From: Oscillospiraceae bacterium
GTDB lineage: Bacteria > Bacillota > Clostridia > Oscillospirales > Ruminococcaceae
Direction of reading: 5' to 3'
NCBI GenBank assembly: GCA_017414435.1
Contig: JAFQMN010000009.1
Location: 140,248-204,247, forward strand
Length of the DNA: 64,000 bases
The notes under the pieces are model-generated. The model saw only the letters and a program-made list of their open reading frames with translations. It was not told the origin of the DNA and searched no databases. Position 1 is the stretch's first letter. Each line of letters opens with the position of its first letter. Positions 1-8,886 of this stretch are shown piece by piece. The position numbers and the translations under genes are program-made.

Positions 1-2
1 AT

Positions 3-62
3 AAACAACTTGCTAACTTGGCAATAGACGCAGTAAAAAGGTGGAGAAATAATGAAATATAA
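3..62 (+). CDS. C-terminal tail of an upstream gene (partial)
   Basis: The first 60 bases read open in one frame and end in a TAA at 60-62, encoding KQLANLAIDAVKRWRNNEI, which looks like an amphipathic helical protein end. It would overlap the start of the next gene by 11 bases, a common coupled arrangement in this window. The rest of the gene lies outside the window, so identity is unknown, and the open frame could be chance given its length. Confidence 0.35.
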   Translation, partial: KQLANLAIDAVKRWRNNEI

Positions 63-1260
63 ATATAAGAAAAAACAAAACTTTAAAATATGGTTAATTA
101 TTGCAGTGCTCACACTGCTACTCACTTCGATAAAGATAATAAATAAACCCAACAACACAGTAAAACAACAAACAAAAAGTATAAACAAACAAAAAACTGT
201 AGCGTTAAACAAGCCTAAACATACAATTAAACCGCGAAATAAAGATACAATACAACAAAAAAATATACCTGTCACGCAGTTTTACGACCCTCTTAATTGG
301 TCCTCACATAGCACACAAATAAAAGAGGCATTAAGAACTGGCGAAGCAATCGAGATTAAAAGTATGCGAGAGGTTTTAAAGTCAGCTAATCGCAATGCAG
401 ATTTTTCGGGCATGGTGTATAAGGTCAAACTCTCAAATGGTTTAGAGGCGGTTTTTAAAACAACAGAAGAGGGCAATCTAACAAAAGACCGTATGGAAGA
501 GGCAGCTTACGACATTTCAGTAGCAACAGGCATAGCTTTTGTGCCGCCCACAGTCCATAGAGCCCTAACAGCTGACTTTAATAAAACAGGCCACACACAA
601 ACAAAAGCAGGGTTTTTGAGCCTTTTTGTAAGAACCCAAACAGATTTAATTTCGCTGAGTAAAACAAGATTTGATGAATTGCTGGAACGTTCAGGTAAAG
701 AACGGGTAGCTAACTTTAAGATATTTAATTTTGTTTTTGGTAATTGGGACGTAGGACCTCATAACATGCTAATTTCCGAATATAAAAGAGGAAACAACAT
801 AGATTACTTCCCAATTTCAATAGATAACGAAGGAATAGCGAATATCCAAAAAGTAGAATATGGCGAGATCCCATTTGTAAAATTCTTCGGAACAAACTCT
901 TCAATCCCAAAAGCCGAATTCCCATTTGATGAGGCAAAACTAAGTGATACTGCGGCAAAACAAGAGGTTTCAAATAAACTCGGATTTTATCCACCAGGTC
1001 GAACGCATAACTATATAATTTGGAACGGTTGCTACTGGGCCCAATTTTTCGATTCTTATTGGGGCTCCCCTAAAGATATAGTAGATTTGCTTTACACAAA
1101 CTATTTGCCACCCAAAACAAAAATAGCCTTAAAAAACCTCTCTAAAGAGCAACTTTTTAAAATCTTTGGCAAAACAGAACAGACTGCGTCTGAACATTTA
1201 AAAGAGATAGTAGCAGGAATTTTAAAAAGAAGAGATATGCTGCTTACAGAATTTGCATGA
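52..1260 (+). CDS. Membrane-anchored protein with an atypical kinase fold (HipA/PI3-4K/Fam20-like)
   Basis: 402 residues. One N-terminal membrane segment (about residues 12-29) is followed by a Lys/Thr/Asn-rich linker (about 30-75) and a globular domain. Seen in the sequence: AVFK as a possible ATP-binding lysine strand, EEAAYDIS as the helix-C glutamate region, GNWDVGPHNML as a catalytic-loop-like D...N motif, and ISIDNEG as the metal-binding Asp equivalent. This order is that of HipA, PI3/4-kinase and Fam20-type kinases rather than Hanks-type kinases. The anchor predicts a domain outside the membrane, where ATP would be scarce, so the substrate and even the activity are open. The start has an AAGGTGG site at 39-45. 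No neighbour explains its role. Kinase-fold assignment is inference from motif order. Confidence 0.5.
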   Translation: MKYKYKKKQNFKIWLIIAVLTLLLTSIKIINKPNNTVKQQTKSINKQKTVALNKPKHTIKPRNKDTIQQKNIPVTQFYDPLNWSSHSTQIKEALRTGEAIEIKSMREVLKSANRNADFSGMVYKVKLSNGLEAVFKTTEEGNLTKDRMEEAAYDISVATGIAFVPPTVHRALTADFNKTGHTQTKAGFLSLFVRTQTDLISLSKTRFDELLERSGKERVANFKIFNFVFGNWDVGPHNMLISEYKRGNNIDYFPISIDNEGIANIQKVEYGEIPFVKFFGTNSSIPKAEFPFDEAKLSDTAAKQEVSNKLGFYPPGRTHNYIIWNGCYWAQFFDSYWGSPKDIVDLLYTNYLPPKTKIALKNLSKEQLFKIFGKTEQTASEHLKEIVAGILKRRDMLLTEFA

Positions 1261-1345
1261 TTCAAATAATATTATACAAAGCGCACAAATTGCCGCAATA
1301 AAATCAAGCTCATTTTATACATTAAGCAGAAATTTAAAATATATA

Positions 1346-1374
1346 TTGCTTTTTTTAACGCATAATGATATAAT
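1346..1374 (+). promoter_or_regulatory. Promoter for the GIN-domain gene
   Basis: TTGCTT (1346-1351), 17-base spacer, TATAAT (1369-1374) with a TG extended -10 element at 1366-1367. It lies 60 bases before the ATG at 1435, which has a GAGGAGG ribosome site at about 1419. Confidence 0.7.
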
Positions 1375-1434
1375 ATATTTGTACAAAGTACATATTCTAT
1401 ATAATATAATTTTTATTGAGGAGGTCTTTGTTTT

Positions 1435-2330
1435 ATGAATAAAGGAAATATAAAGTTATCGTTAGTTAGTTTTGTTTTCGCTGCCACGGTTTTAGGCAAT
1501 AACATGCAAGTTGGTGCTTCGGGGTATGTCAAATCGCTTTCGGGGGGGTAAATACTCTCAGTGCTAGCGTTTCCAAGAACGTTACTAATCTGTCTGCAGA
1601 GGAGTTAACATCCAAAAAGGTATCACTTCAATCAGGCGGTGCGTATGGCATCAATATAAAAGATTTATACCTTTCAAATTCACCTAGCGTAGAGCTTAAA
1701 ATAAGCCCGCTAACAAGCAGCAAAGCAACCCCATATTTTATAGTCAAAAGTAATAAAAGCCTGTTCAATGCTTTACAAATGCAGGTTGATAGTAAAAATA
1801 AAAAGATAAGCATAAAAATGAAGAATAAAAATAAACAATATAAAGTATCTGAGTTTGTTATTGAGGTATATGCACCGGTTAAAGCCATTAGTTGTGAAGG
1901 AGAGTATAACGTTGATGTAACAAGCAGTTCAATTTCTAGTTTTTCTCTGCAAAGCGAAGGCAAAATAATAGGTACTCTTAATATTAGCGCATCCAATTCA
2001 ATTAACATTGGTTCTGAAGGAGAAGTCAACTTAAAATTAAATGGCTCCACAGATAAATTAAAGTGCCAGCTAGAAGGCGAGAGCGAATTAAAATTAAGCG
2101 GTTCGGCAAGCAAATTAACATATCAACTAGAAGGAGAAGGCACTTTAAATGCGGCATCATTTAAAACTCATGATTGCAAACTAAATTTAGAGGGTGAAGG
2201 AACCGTTTCTGTATATGTAGATAAATCTTTTAAAGCGAGTGCGGAGGGCGAATGGGTGTGTTCTTACGCTGGCAACCCCAAGAACGTTGCCATAGATCGA
2301 GAAGGCGAGTGTGTATTTAAAAAGTTATAA
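1435..2330 (+). CDS. Secreted GIN-domain (DUF2807) surface protein, frame broken at a G7 tract (phase OFF)
   Basis: The ATG at 1435 has a strong GAGGAGG site and starts a signal peptide (MNKGNIKLSLVSFVFAATVLG..., cleavage probably near VGA-SG). As sequenced the frame stops at TAA 1549-1551, directly after a run of seven G (1542-1548). With eight G the frame would run on without interruption to 2330, giving about 298 residues. The long downstream part has repeated EGEG/EGE turns on a beta-solenoid-like pattern and ends with a GEW..SYAGNP..V..EGE pattern typical of the GIN (DUF2807) head domain of secreted proteins. The internal ATG at 1779 has no ribosome site, so a protein starting there is unlikely. 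Either a phase-variable gene caught OFF or a recent frameshift. Confidence 0.75.
1542..1548 (+). repeat. G7 homopolymer tract, candidate phase-variation switch
   Basis: Seven consecutive G just after the signal-peptide region of the GIN-domain gene. The tract is one G short of joining the signal peptide to the mature protein, as expected for slipped-strand mispairing. Runs of G this long are rare in such AT-rich DNA, and the other two in the window also lie at genes for exported products. Confidence 0.7.
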
Positions 2331-2354
2331 AAATCAAAGAATAAAAAAAACAGT

Positions 2355-2393
2355 TTATGAGTATTTGTTTCATTTTGGAGCAAATACTCATAA
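2355..2393 (+). terminator. Rho-independent terminator after the GIN-domain gene
   Basis: Perfect 13-base stem TTATGAGTATTTG / CAAATACTCATAA (2355-2367 with 2381-2393), 13-base loop, A-run before and TTTATTT after. It separates the GIN gene from the leuS promoter and could work on both strands. Confidence 0.75.
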
Positions 2394-2419
2394 TTTATTT
2401 AAACAAACACAAATTTTGC

Positions 2420-2448
2420 TTGACGGCATAAGAATCTGGTGGTATATT
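2420..2448 (+). promoter_or_regulatory. leuS promoter
   Basis: TTGACG (2420-2425), 17-base spacer, TATATT (2443-2448) with TGG extended -10. It lies 52 bases before the leuS ATG. No T-box leader fits in this short space. Confidence 0.7.
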
Positions 2449-2500
2449 AAAAATATAAAAGTTAAATATTTTGGCAAATTAATTACGGAGGTAAAGAAAA

Positions 2501-4912
2501 ATGGAATATAATTTTAAAGCGATTGAAAAAAAATGGCAAGATTTTTGGTACACTTCTAATTTATTTGCCGCACAGAATAACACCAAACTGCCTAAATATT
2601 ACCCGTTGGTAGAGTTCCCATACCCTTCTGGAGCAGGCTTGCATGTGGGCCACCCCAGGTCATATATCGCATTAGATATTGTGGCACGCAAACGAAGAAT
2701 GCAGGGCTTTAACGTGCTTTACTGCATGGGTTGGGACGCATTTGGCCTGCCAACTGAAAACTATGCCATCAAAAATAAAATACACCCCAAACTGGTCAAT
2801 AAACGTAATGTAGCACACTTTAAAGAACAAATAAAAAGCTTGGGGCTTTCGTTTGATTGGAGCCGTGAGATAGATACCACAGACGAAAAATATTACCGCT
2901 TTACACAATGGATCTTTTTGCAACTGTTTAAACATGGCCTTGCCTATAAAGGGGAGACCACAGTTAACTGGTGCACAAAATGCAAGGTAGTGCTGGCAAA
3001 CGAAGAGGTAGTTAACGGCTGCTGCGAACGTTGCTCTGGCCCGGTTGTCAAAAAAAATAAAAGCCAATGGATGCTAAAGATTACCGAATACGCCCAAAGA
3101 TTATTAGATGATTTAGAACTAGTCGATTACCCGCAAAAGGTAAAGACTTCGCAGATCAACTGGATTGGCCGTTCCGAAGGCGCAGAGATTAAATTTAAAA
3201 CCACAATAGGCGACGAGCTAGAGGTATACACCACAAGACCAGACACAATCTTTGGCGCAACCTATATGGTCATTGCACCGGAACATAAATTAATACAAAA
3301 ATGGCTGCCACATTGCAAAAATGCGCAACAGGTAAAAGAATATATTAAGGAATCAGCAACAAAATCAGACCTAGAAAGAACAGACCTGGTCAAAGAAAAA
3401 ACCGGAGTAAAGCTCGAAGGGATAATGGGCATCAACCCAGCAACCAATCAAGAGATCCCAATTTTCATCGCAGACTATGTGCTGGTTTCATATGGCACAG
3501 GCGTAATCATGGCGGTCCCGGCGCATGATGAGCGTGACTGGGAATTTGCTAAAAAATATAATCTGCCAATCATCCCGGTAATTTCGGGTGGTCAAACTAA
3601 CCAAGAGCCATACACAGCAACAAATTCAGGCCAGCTCATCAATTCCGGCTTTTTAAATGGCAAAAACGTTGCAGAAGCTAAAGAGGCAATAATCAACTGG
3701 CTAAAAGAGGAAGGCATTGGCAATAAAAAAGTCAACTTTAAGTTAAGGGACTGGATATTTTCACGCCAAAGATATTGGGGCGAACCAATCCCGATAGTGC
3801 ACTGTAAAGATTGTGGCTGCGTACCTTTAAACGAAACCGATCTGCCGCTAAGATTACCAGAGATAGAATCATATGAACAAACCGATACAGGCGAATCACC
3901 ACTTTCTAAAATAGAGGAATGGGTAAACTGTAAATGCCCAAAATGCGGCAAACCAGCACAAAGAGAAACAGATACAATGCCACAGTGGGCTGGTTCTTCG
4001 TGGTACTTTTTGCGCTATTGCGATCCACATAACCAAAATGAAATCGCATCAAAAGAAATGTTAAAATATTGGCTGCCAGTAGATTGGTATAACGGTGGAA
4101 TGGAACATACAACATTGCACCTGCTTTATTCAAGATTTTGGCATAAATTTTTGTACGATATTGGTGTGGTACCAACAGTAGAGCCTTATAAAAAGCGCAC
4201 GAGCCATGGTATGATCTTAGGTGCAAATAACGAGAAGATGAGTAAATCTAGAGGCAATGTAATCAACCCAGATGAGGTTATAGCTCAATACGGAGCAGAT
4301 ACAATGCGGCTTTACGAAATGTTTATCGGAGATTTCGAAACTGCAGCGCCATGGAATACCGATTCAATAAAGGGTTGCAAACGGTTTTTAGACCGGGTGT
4401 TCAACCTGCAAGATATAATTACACAAAAAGCAGATAACTTTTCAAAAGAGCTGGAGGTTAAGTTTAATAAAGCAATAAAAAAAATCTCACAAGATATCGA
4501 AACACTTAAGTTTAACACAGCAATAGCAACACTCATGAGCTTGCTTGGTGATATTTATAGAAATAAAGGCTTAAATACATTTGAGCTAAAGATATTTTTG
4601 CAGTTACTTTGCGTGTTTGCACCACACATTGCAGAAGAAATCTGGAGCATTCAAAAATTCGAAAGCTTGGCATGCAAACAAACTTGGCCACAGTTTAATG
4701 AAGATCTATGTAAAGAAGAAACTGTTGAAATAGCAGTGCAAATAAACGGAAAAATCAAAGCAAGAATAGAGATCCCAGCGGACTCTACACAAGAGGAGGC
4801 ATTAGCAGAGGCAAAAAAAATAGATACTGTAAAACAAATTTTAAATACAGCGCAGATCAAAAAAGAGATCTATGTTAAAGGTAGACTCATAAATTTTGTA
4901 CTAGAAAACTAA
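2501..4912 (+). CDS. leuS: Leucyl-tRNA synthetase
   Basis: Class I synthetase, 803 residues, bacterial length, charging tRNA-Leu in the cytoplasm. The HIGH signature appears as HVGH (residues 48-51) within [15 protein letters not shown]. The KMSKS signature ([10 protein letters not shown]) is at about 578-584. The editing CP1 insertion is present ([13 protein letters not shown]..., [16 protein letters not shown]). Two cysteine clusters (CTKCKVV...CCERC and CKDCGC...CKCPKCG) are probable zinc sites. The C-terminal anticodon-binding and tail regions ([17 protein letters not shown]) are complete. The start has a CGGAGGT site at about 2487. The gene sits alone behind its own promoter and may read into the small SHOCT gene. 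Confidence 0.97.
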   Translation: MEYNFKAIEKKWQDFWYTSNLFAAQNNTKLPKYYPLVEFPYPSGAGLHVGHPRSYIALDIVARKRRMQGFNVLYCMGWDAFGLPTENYAIKNKIHPKLVNKRNVAHFKEQIKSLGLSFDWSREIDTTDEKYYRFTQWIFLQLFKHGLAYKGETTVNWCTKCKVVLANEEVVNGCCERCSGPVVKKNKSQWMLKITEYAQRLLDDLELVDYPQKVKTSQINWIGRSEGAEIKFKTTIGDELEVYTTRPDTIFGATYMVIAPEHKLIQKWLPHCKNAQQVKEYIKESATKSDLERTDLVKEKTGVKLEGIMGINPATNQEIPIFIADYVLVSYGTGVIMAVPAHDERDWEFAKKYNLPIIPVISGGQTNQEPYTATNSGQLINSGFLNGKNVAEAKEAIINWLKEEGIGNKKVNFKLRDWIFSRQRYWGEPIPIVHCKDCGCVPLNETDLPLRLPEIESYEQTDTGESPLSKIEEWVNCKCPKCGKPAQRETDTMPQWAGSSWYFLRYCDPHNQNEIASKEMLKYWLPVDWYNGGMEHTTLHLLYSRFWHKFLYDIGVVPTVEPYKKRTSHGMILGANNEKMSKSRGNVINPDEVIAQYGADTMRLYEMFIGDFETAAPWNTDSIKGCKRFLDRVFNLQDIITQKADNFSKELEVKFNKAIKKISQDIETLKFNTAIATLMSLLGDIYRNKGLNTFELKIFLQLLCVFAPHIAEEIWSIQKFESLACKQTWPQFNEDLCKEETVEIAVQINGKIKARIEIPADSTQEEALAEAKKIDTVKQILNTAQIKKEIYVKGRLINFVLEN

Positions 4913-4947
4913 TATTTTGGTTGTAAATATTTTAGAGAGGTTAATTT

Positions 4948-5232
4948 ATGAGCAGCAAAATAAAATTAAAGCAGAGCAAAATATATCCAATATTTATGAT
5001 ATTTCTAACAATTATCCTAACAATTGGAATAGTGTGGATTCTTCCGGAAGATTGGAAGACGGTAATTGCGGTAGTAACGATCATGGATTATTTTAACGTT
5101 CGCAAAAAAAGTGTTCCAACAGAGGATATTGAAACAAAGCTTAAAAAGTTAGACTCATTGCATCAACAAAATTTAATTACCCGAGAGGAATTTAATAAAA
5201 AGAGAGTAGAATTATTAGAGAAACTGCAATAA
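4948..5232 (+). CDS. Small membrane protein with C-terminal SHOCT domain
   Basis: 94 residues. Two hydrophobic stretches at about 12-31 and 38-46 (YPIFMIFLTIILTIGIVWIL) anchor it; the last about 35 residues (IETKLKKLDSLHQQNLITREEFNKKR) match the SHOCT short C-terminal domain, an oligomerisation module with the L..L...G/N.IT..EF..KK..LL pattern. The ribosome site is AGAGAGG before the ATG. It lies 35 bases after leuS, so may share its transcript. SHOCT proteins have no single known function and none is claimed here. Confidence 0.7.
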   Translation: MSSKIKLKQSKIYPIFMIFLTIILTIGIVWILPEDWKTVIAVVTIMDYFNVRKKSVPTEDIETKLKKLDSLHQQNLITREEFNKKRVELLEKLQ

Positions 5233-5275
5233 TGTCGAACACACTTAAAAATGGAACAAAAACAAATAAATAGGC

Positions 5276-5304
5276 TTGCAGAAATATAAAATATGTGATA
5301 TTAT
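5276..5304 (+). promoter_or_regulatory. Promoter for divIC and the S1-domain gene
   Basis: TTGCAG (5276-5281), 17-base spacer, TATTAT (5299-5304), with TGA giving an extended -10. It lies about 60 bases before the GTG start of the DivIC-like gene. Confidence 0.6.
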
Positions 5305-5362
5305 AAAACAATAACGGGAATTTTATGTTTTTATATATTTTTTAAGAAAAGAGGAATATAAT

Positions 5363-5656
5363 GTGCATAAAAAAAGCCGCCCTAACCTAAAGGTGCTTTT
5401 AACGCTATTACTTTTTTGTTTTGCACTTGTGAATATTTTTAATATAATAAAACTTACACACGAAAAAGTTCAAAAAACAGCGGAACTTGAAAAAATAATT
5501 GAAAAAAAAGAAAAGCAGCAACAAACGAACCAAAAACTTTCCAAACAATCTTTGCAAGGCTTTAATAAAGAATATATAGAGCAAAAGGCAAGGGAATTGT
5601 TTAACTATGTTTATCCAGAAGAGCACATTTTCATAGATACTTCAGGGAATTCATAA
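5363..5656 (+). CDS. divIC: Septum formation initiator (DivIC/FtsB family)
   Basis: 97 residues. A short basic N-terminus, one membrane helix (about 9-25, LKVLLTLLLFCFALVNIF), then a coiled coil rich in K/E/Q (about 33-60) and the C-terminal motif YIEQKARELFNYVYPEEHIFID, where the A.E...Y..P.E..F pattern is typical of DivIC/FtsB. These proteins form the divisome subcomplex with FtsL and DivIB/FtsQ. The start is GTG at 5363 behind GAGGAA; an overlapping ATG at 5361 is in another frame that stops after 9 codons. Followed by an S1-domain gene, the same order (divIC-yabR) as near the replication origin in Bacillus, which supports the call. Confidence 0.8.
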   Translation: MHKKSRPNLKVLLTLLLFCFALVNIFNIIKLTHEKVQKTAELEKIIEKKEKQQQTNQKLSKQSLQGFNKEYIEQKARELFNYVYPEEHIFIDTSGNS

Positions 5657-5697
5657 TAAGGAAACAGTTAATTGGCAAATATTAAGGAGGATTTGTT

Positions 5698-6174
5698 TTG
5701 AACGAGCCCAGCCAAGAGATATTAGAAGGTGAGGTAACTAAAATTACCCCCTATGGAGCATTTATAAAATTAGCAGATGGCAGATTCGGAATGGTGCACA
5801 TTTCCGAAATTGCTTATGAATATATCAACAAAGTAGAGGACGCTTTAAAGCTAGGCGATAAAATCAAGGTGGTTTTGCTAGAGAGCCAAAAAGATAAGCT
5901 TAACTTTTCTATTAAGCGTGCACAAAAACCGCAGATGGTAGGAACTAAAAATCCATTAAATAAAGAGCGAACTAATAATGCAAATAGCATTAATAACATA
6001 AAACAGAATAAACAACCACAGTTTAAAGAACAAAACAGTCAGTCTGCAGCGGCAAAATTCGAAGACATGCTCAATAAATTCAAACAAACAAGTGATGAAA
6101 AGCTATCATCATTTAAAAAGGTGGTCAACACAAGACGTGGAACTAATAGAAAGAATTCTTCTGGTAGAAGGTAA
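5698..6174 (+). CDS. yabR: S1 RNA-binding domain protein (YabR/GSP13-like)
   Basis: 158 residues, TTG start at 5698 behind a perfect AAGGAGG (5684-5690). The S1 OB fold occupies residues 5-75: GEVTKITPYGAFIKLADGRFGMVHISEI, then KLGDKIKVVLLESQKDKLNFSIKRA. The rest is a low-complexity N/K/Q-rich tail with a basic C-terminus (RRGTNRKNSSGRR), likely RNA- or ribosome-contacting. It follows divIC by 41 bases, as in other Firmicutes. Cytoplasmic; probable ribosome-associated or RNA-binding role. Confidence 0.85.
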   Translation: MNEPSQEILEGEVTKITPYGAFIKLADGRFGMVHISEIAYEYINKVEDALKLGDKIKVVLLESQKDKLNFSIKRAQKPQMVGTKNPLNKERTNNANSINNIKQNKQPQFKEQNSQSAAAKFEDMLNKFKQTSDEKLSSFKKVVNTRRGTNRKNSSGRR

Positions 6175-6195
6175 ATATGATTATTATCAAGAATA

Positions 6196-6227
6196 TTGGC
6201 AGACCCCGCCACTTGGTGGGGTATAAT
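6196..6227 (+). promoter_or_regulatory. Probable thrS promoter overlapped by a GC-rich inverted repeat
   Basis: A consensus TATAAT at 6222-6227 is preceded by a possible TTGGCA at 6196-6201 with a long 20-base spacer. That spacer holds ACCCCGCC-actt-GGTGGGGT (6203-6222), a short hairpin or operator-like repeat that is unusually GC-rich here. It lacks a T-run, so it is not a plain terminator, and it lacks the conserved core of a T-box. Promoter activity is an inference. Confidence 0.4.
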
Positions 6228-6307
6228 GAAATACGGTTATTCGTATAAAATAAAGGTAATTTTATTTTAATTTATTTTTGATAATGATTATAAAAGGAGT
6301 AATAATT

Positions 6308-8041
6308 ATGAACAACGAACAATTATTAGCCCTCCGGCACTCGGCATCGCATATCATGGCACAGGCAATAAAAACATTATTCCCAGATGTTAAATTTGCA
6401 ATTGGTCCAGCAATAAGCACAGGCTTTTACTACGACCTCGATATGGAGCATAAACTTTCAATAGACGATTTTGCTGCAATAGAAGAAGAGATGCACAAAA
6501 TTATAGCAAAAGATTATAAATTTATCAAGAATGTAATTTCCAGGCAAGAGGCATTAGATTTAATGAAAGACCAGCCGTATAAAATAGAACTAATCGAGAA
6601 CTTGCCAGAAGGCGAAAACATTTATATCTACACACAAGGTGATTTCACAGACTTGTGCGCAGGTCCGCACGTTCAAAGCACAGGTTGTGTTAAAGCGTTT
6701 AAATTAATGTCAGTTGCGGGCGCATATTGGCGCGGAGACGAAAACAATAAGATGCTGCAACGTATTTACGGCACAGCGTTTGAATCTCAAGAAGAGCTAG
6801 ATGAATATATACTTAGATTAGAAGAGGCAAAAAAACGCGACCATAGAAAACTAGGTGCAGAACTCGAACTTTATACTTTAATGGATGAAGGACCGGGCTT
6901 TCCGTTCTTTTTACCAAACGGAGTAATACTCAGGAACGAGCTAGAAAGTTTTTGGCGTAAAGAACATATAAAAAACGGCTATTGCGAAATTAGAACGCCA
7001 ATCATGCTAAACGAGGAGTTGTGGCATTGTTCCGGCCATTGGGATCACTATAAAGATAACATGTACTTTTCACAGATAGATGAAAAAACATACGCATTAA
7101 AACCAATGAACTGCCCGGGTTCCATCTTGGTGTATAAAATGCGTCCTCGCTCATACCGCGAACTGCCACTGCGCCTTTCAGAGATGGGCATAGTGCACAG
7201 GCACGAAAATTCGGGTAACTTGCATGGCTTAATGCGGGTGCGTTGCTTCACACAAGACGATGCACATATTTATGTAGCGCAAGACCAAATAACAGATGAA
7301 CTAACGAGGGTAATAAAATTAATAGATAGTATTTATCAGATTTTTGGCTTTAAATATAACATAGAACTTTCAACCCGCCCCAAAGATTCAATGGGCACCG
7401 ATGAACAATGGGCAGCCGCAACAAATGGCTTAAAAGAGGCATTAACATTAAATAATTTAGAATATGAAATCAACGAAGGCGACGGTGCATTTTACGGCCC
7501 CAAAATAGATTTTCACCTTCACGATTCAATCGGTAGAGTTTGGCAGTGTGGCACAATCCAGCTAGACTTTTTAATGCCGCAGCGGTTCGAACTAGAATAC
7601 GTTAAACCAGATGGCACAAAAGGCGTGCCGGTAATGATTCACCGTGTGGTTTTCGGCAGCGTAGAACGCTTTATTGGCATTTTAACCGAACATTTTGCAG
7701 CGAACTTCCCAACATGGCTTTGCCCAACACAGGTTGCGGTCCTGCCAATTTCAGAAAAACACGTTGCTTATGCGCAGCAGATCAAAGAGAAATTAGCATC
7801 AGCAGATATACGTACAAAGGTAGATACCAGCAACGAAAAATTCGGCAAAAAACTCCGCAATTCAATTCAAAATAAAATACCATATAGCATAATAGTGGGA
7901 GATAGCGAACTAAACGAGCAAAAAATCACAGTACGCGCTCGCAAAACAGAAAAACAACAAAGCATGGCATTAGAGGAATTTACAATAAAACTCCAAGAGG
8001 AGATAAAATCAAAAACAATTGAACCACAGGCAATTGTTTAA
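6308..8041 (+). CDS. thrS: Threonyl-tRNA synthetase lacking the TGS domain
   Basis: 577 residues from the ATG at 6308, chosen because AAAGGAG lies 8 bases before it; an open frame back to 6278 has no site. The N-terminal TGS domain of about 60 residues found in most ThrS is absent. The editing domain is present: HSASH near residue 12 and DLCAGPHV near 118 supply the H..xH / C..H metal site. Then come the class II catalytic core (motif 2 RELPLRLSEMGIVHRHE, zinc ligands in KPMNCPGS, DDAHI and MIHR) and the anticodon-binding domain. The gene ends at a strong terminator, so it is a single-gene unit. Confidence 0.95.
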   Translation: MNNEQLLALRHSASHIMAQAIKTLFPDVKFAIGPAISTGFYYDLDMEHKLSIDDFAAIEEEMHKIIAKDYKFIKNVISRQEALDLMKDQPYKIELIENLPEGENIYIYTQGDFTDLCAGPHVQSTGCVKAFKLMSVAGAYWRGDENNKMLQRIYGTAFESQEELDEYILRLEEAKKRDHRKLGAELELYTLMDEGPGFPFFLPNGVILRNELESFWRKEHIKNGYCEIRTPIMLNEELWHCSGHWDHYKDNMYFSQIDEKTYALKPMNCPGSILVYKMRPRSYRELPLRLSEMGIVHRHENSGNLHGLMRVRCFTQDDAHIYVAQDQITDELTRVIKLIDSIYQIFGFKYNIELSTRPKDSMGTDEQWAAATNGLKEALTLNNLEYEINEGDGAFYGPKIDFHLHDSIGRVWQCGTIQLDFLMPQRFELEYVKPDGTKGVPVMIHRVVFGSVERFIGILTEHFAANFPTWLCPTQVAVLPISEKHVAYAQQIKEKLASADIRTKVDTSNEKFGKKLRNSIQNKIPYSIIVGDSELNEQKITVRARKTEKQQSMALEEFTIKLQEEIKSKTIEPQAIV

Positions 8042-8052
8042 AATCGAATAAT

Positions 8053-8090
8053 AAAAGTGGCAATAAAATCATATTTTTATTGCCACTTTT
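8053..8090 (+). terminator. Strong rho-independent terminator after thrS
   Basis: Perfect 16-base stem AAAAGTGGCAATAAAA / TTTTATTGCCACTTTT (8053-8068 with 8075-8090), 6-base loop, A- and T-flanked so that it may act in both directions. Confidence 0.9.
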
Positions 8091-8153
8091 TAGTAAATAT
8101 TCATAATAAAAATAATTAAGCATAAAAAGATAAAAATATTTTTCAAAAAATGG

Positions 8154-8181
8154 TTGACAAATATTACCAATATATGATAAT
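8154..8181 (+). promoter_or_regulatory. Promoter for the secreted-protein gene at 8244
   Basis: Consensus TTGACA (8154-8159), 16-base spacer and GATAAT (8176-8181). It is followed immediately by a 12-base inverted repeat. Confidence 0.7.
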
Positions 8182-8186
8182 ATATG

Positions 8187-8219
8187 TTTGTAAATATTAA
8201 GTTTATAAATATTTACAAA
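8187..8219 (+). repeat. Inverted repeat at the start of the 8244 transcript
   Basis: TTTGTAAATATT (8187-8198) and AATATTTACAAA (8208-8219) form perfect 12-base arms with a 9-base loop, beginning 6 bases after the -10 box. The position fits a repressor operator or a 5' UTR hairpin; the AT-only arms would make a weak terminator. Confidence 0.5.
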
Positions 8220-8243
8220 AAATTAATAAAGGAAGTATGAAAA

Positions 8244-8801
8244 ATGAATTTTAAAAAATGTATGTCGGTAATGTTAGCTTCAACAACAATAAGCACGGCA
8301 ATTAGTGGAGCCGCATCAGCATGCCCGGGTTTGGAATTTGCTATCGATGATCAGATTTCAGCACACGAGTTAATGCGTAGACCGGCAGATGGTGCTTTAT
8401 TTCCCTCTCAAAATGCTGTACCTCATATTCACGTTAATCCCATACCGGTTGGCGAAACACGTAAATTTGCGTTTTCTGTTCATAATGCCCAAACTGGTGC
8501 TAATTTTATTTATTTGGGTGGTTTGGGTCATCCTGTAAATGATACTTTTAATGATTATATAGTAACGGTTCAAGTAATCGGAGGTACCAATAATACCACC
8601 GGCCAAGCTATCGCCGCGCACGAAATCGGTGCCAATGGTAATGTTCCAGGCTTAATTAATATTTATCCTACACAAGCTGCCAACGCACTAGTAGTTGAAT
8701 TTCAGGCCCAAGGTCCGTGCAATGTCAATGGAGAGATCAGGATTACATCAAATACAAGTGCTTTACAATTACGCATACCATTTGATTGTACAGTTGTTTA
8801 A
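8244..8801 (+). CDS. Secreted protein of unknown function
   Basis: 185 residues. Clear signal peptide (MNFKKCMSVMLASTTISTAISGAASA) with an ASA-type cleavage site before Cys27. The mature part is acidic to neutral, rich in N, G, A and V, with beta-like segments (KFAFSVHNAQTGANFIYLGG, YIVTVQVIGGTNN, ALVVEFQAQG, LQLRIPFDCTVV), and three cysteines remain after cleavage, suggesting a folded exported beta-sandwich. No family is recognised. It has an AAAGGAAG site, its own strong promoter, and a partner gene 85 bases on. The terminator at 9561 closes the two-gene unit. Confidence 0.65.
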   Translation: MNFKKCMSVMLASTTISTAISGAASACPGLEFAIDDQISAHELMRRPADGALFPSQNAVPHIHVNPIPVGETRKFAFSVHNAQTGANFIYLGGLGHPVNDTFNDYIVTVQVIGGTNNTTGQAIAAHEIGANGNVPGLINIYPTQAANALVVEFQAQGPCNVNGEIRITSNTSALQLRIPFDCTVV

Positions 8802-8886
8802 TAATAAAATTTGAATGTAAGATAATTATCTAACAACGTAAAAAAATAAAGGAAACTAAAGCTTAATATTAAGTGGCGCATTAAGT

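Noticed and set aside
1253..1438. Short open frame after the kinase-fold gene
   Set aside because: Overlaps the promoter and start of the GIN gene, lacks a ribosome site and has AT-rich composition typical of chance.
2311..2511. Open frame overlapping the leuS start
   Set aside because: It spans the terminator and the leuS promoter and has no ribosome site.
6175..6307. T-box riboswitch before thrS
   Set aside because: The space is too short and no T-box core or specifier stem is visible; only a hairpin overlapping the promoter.
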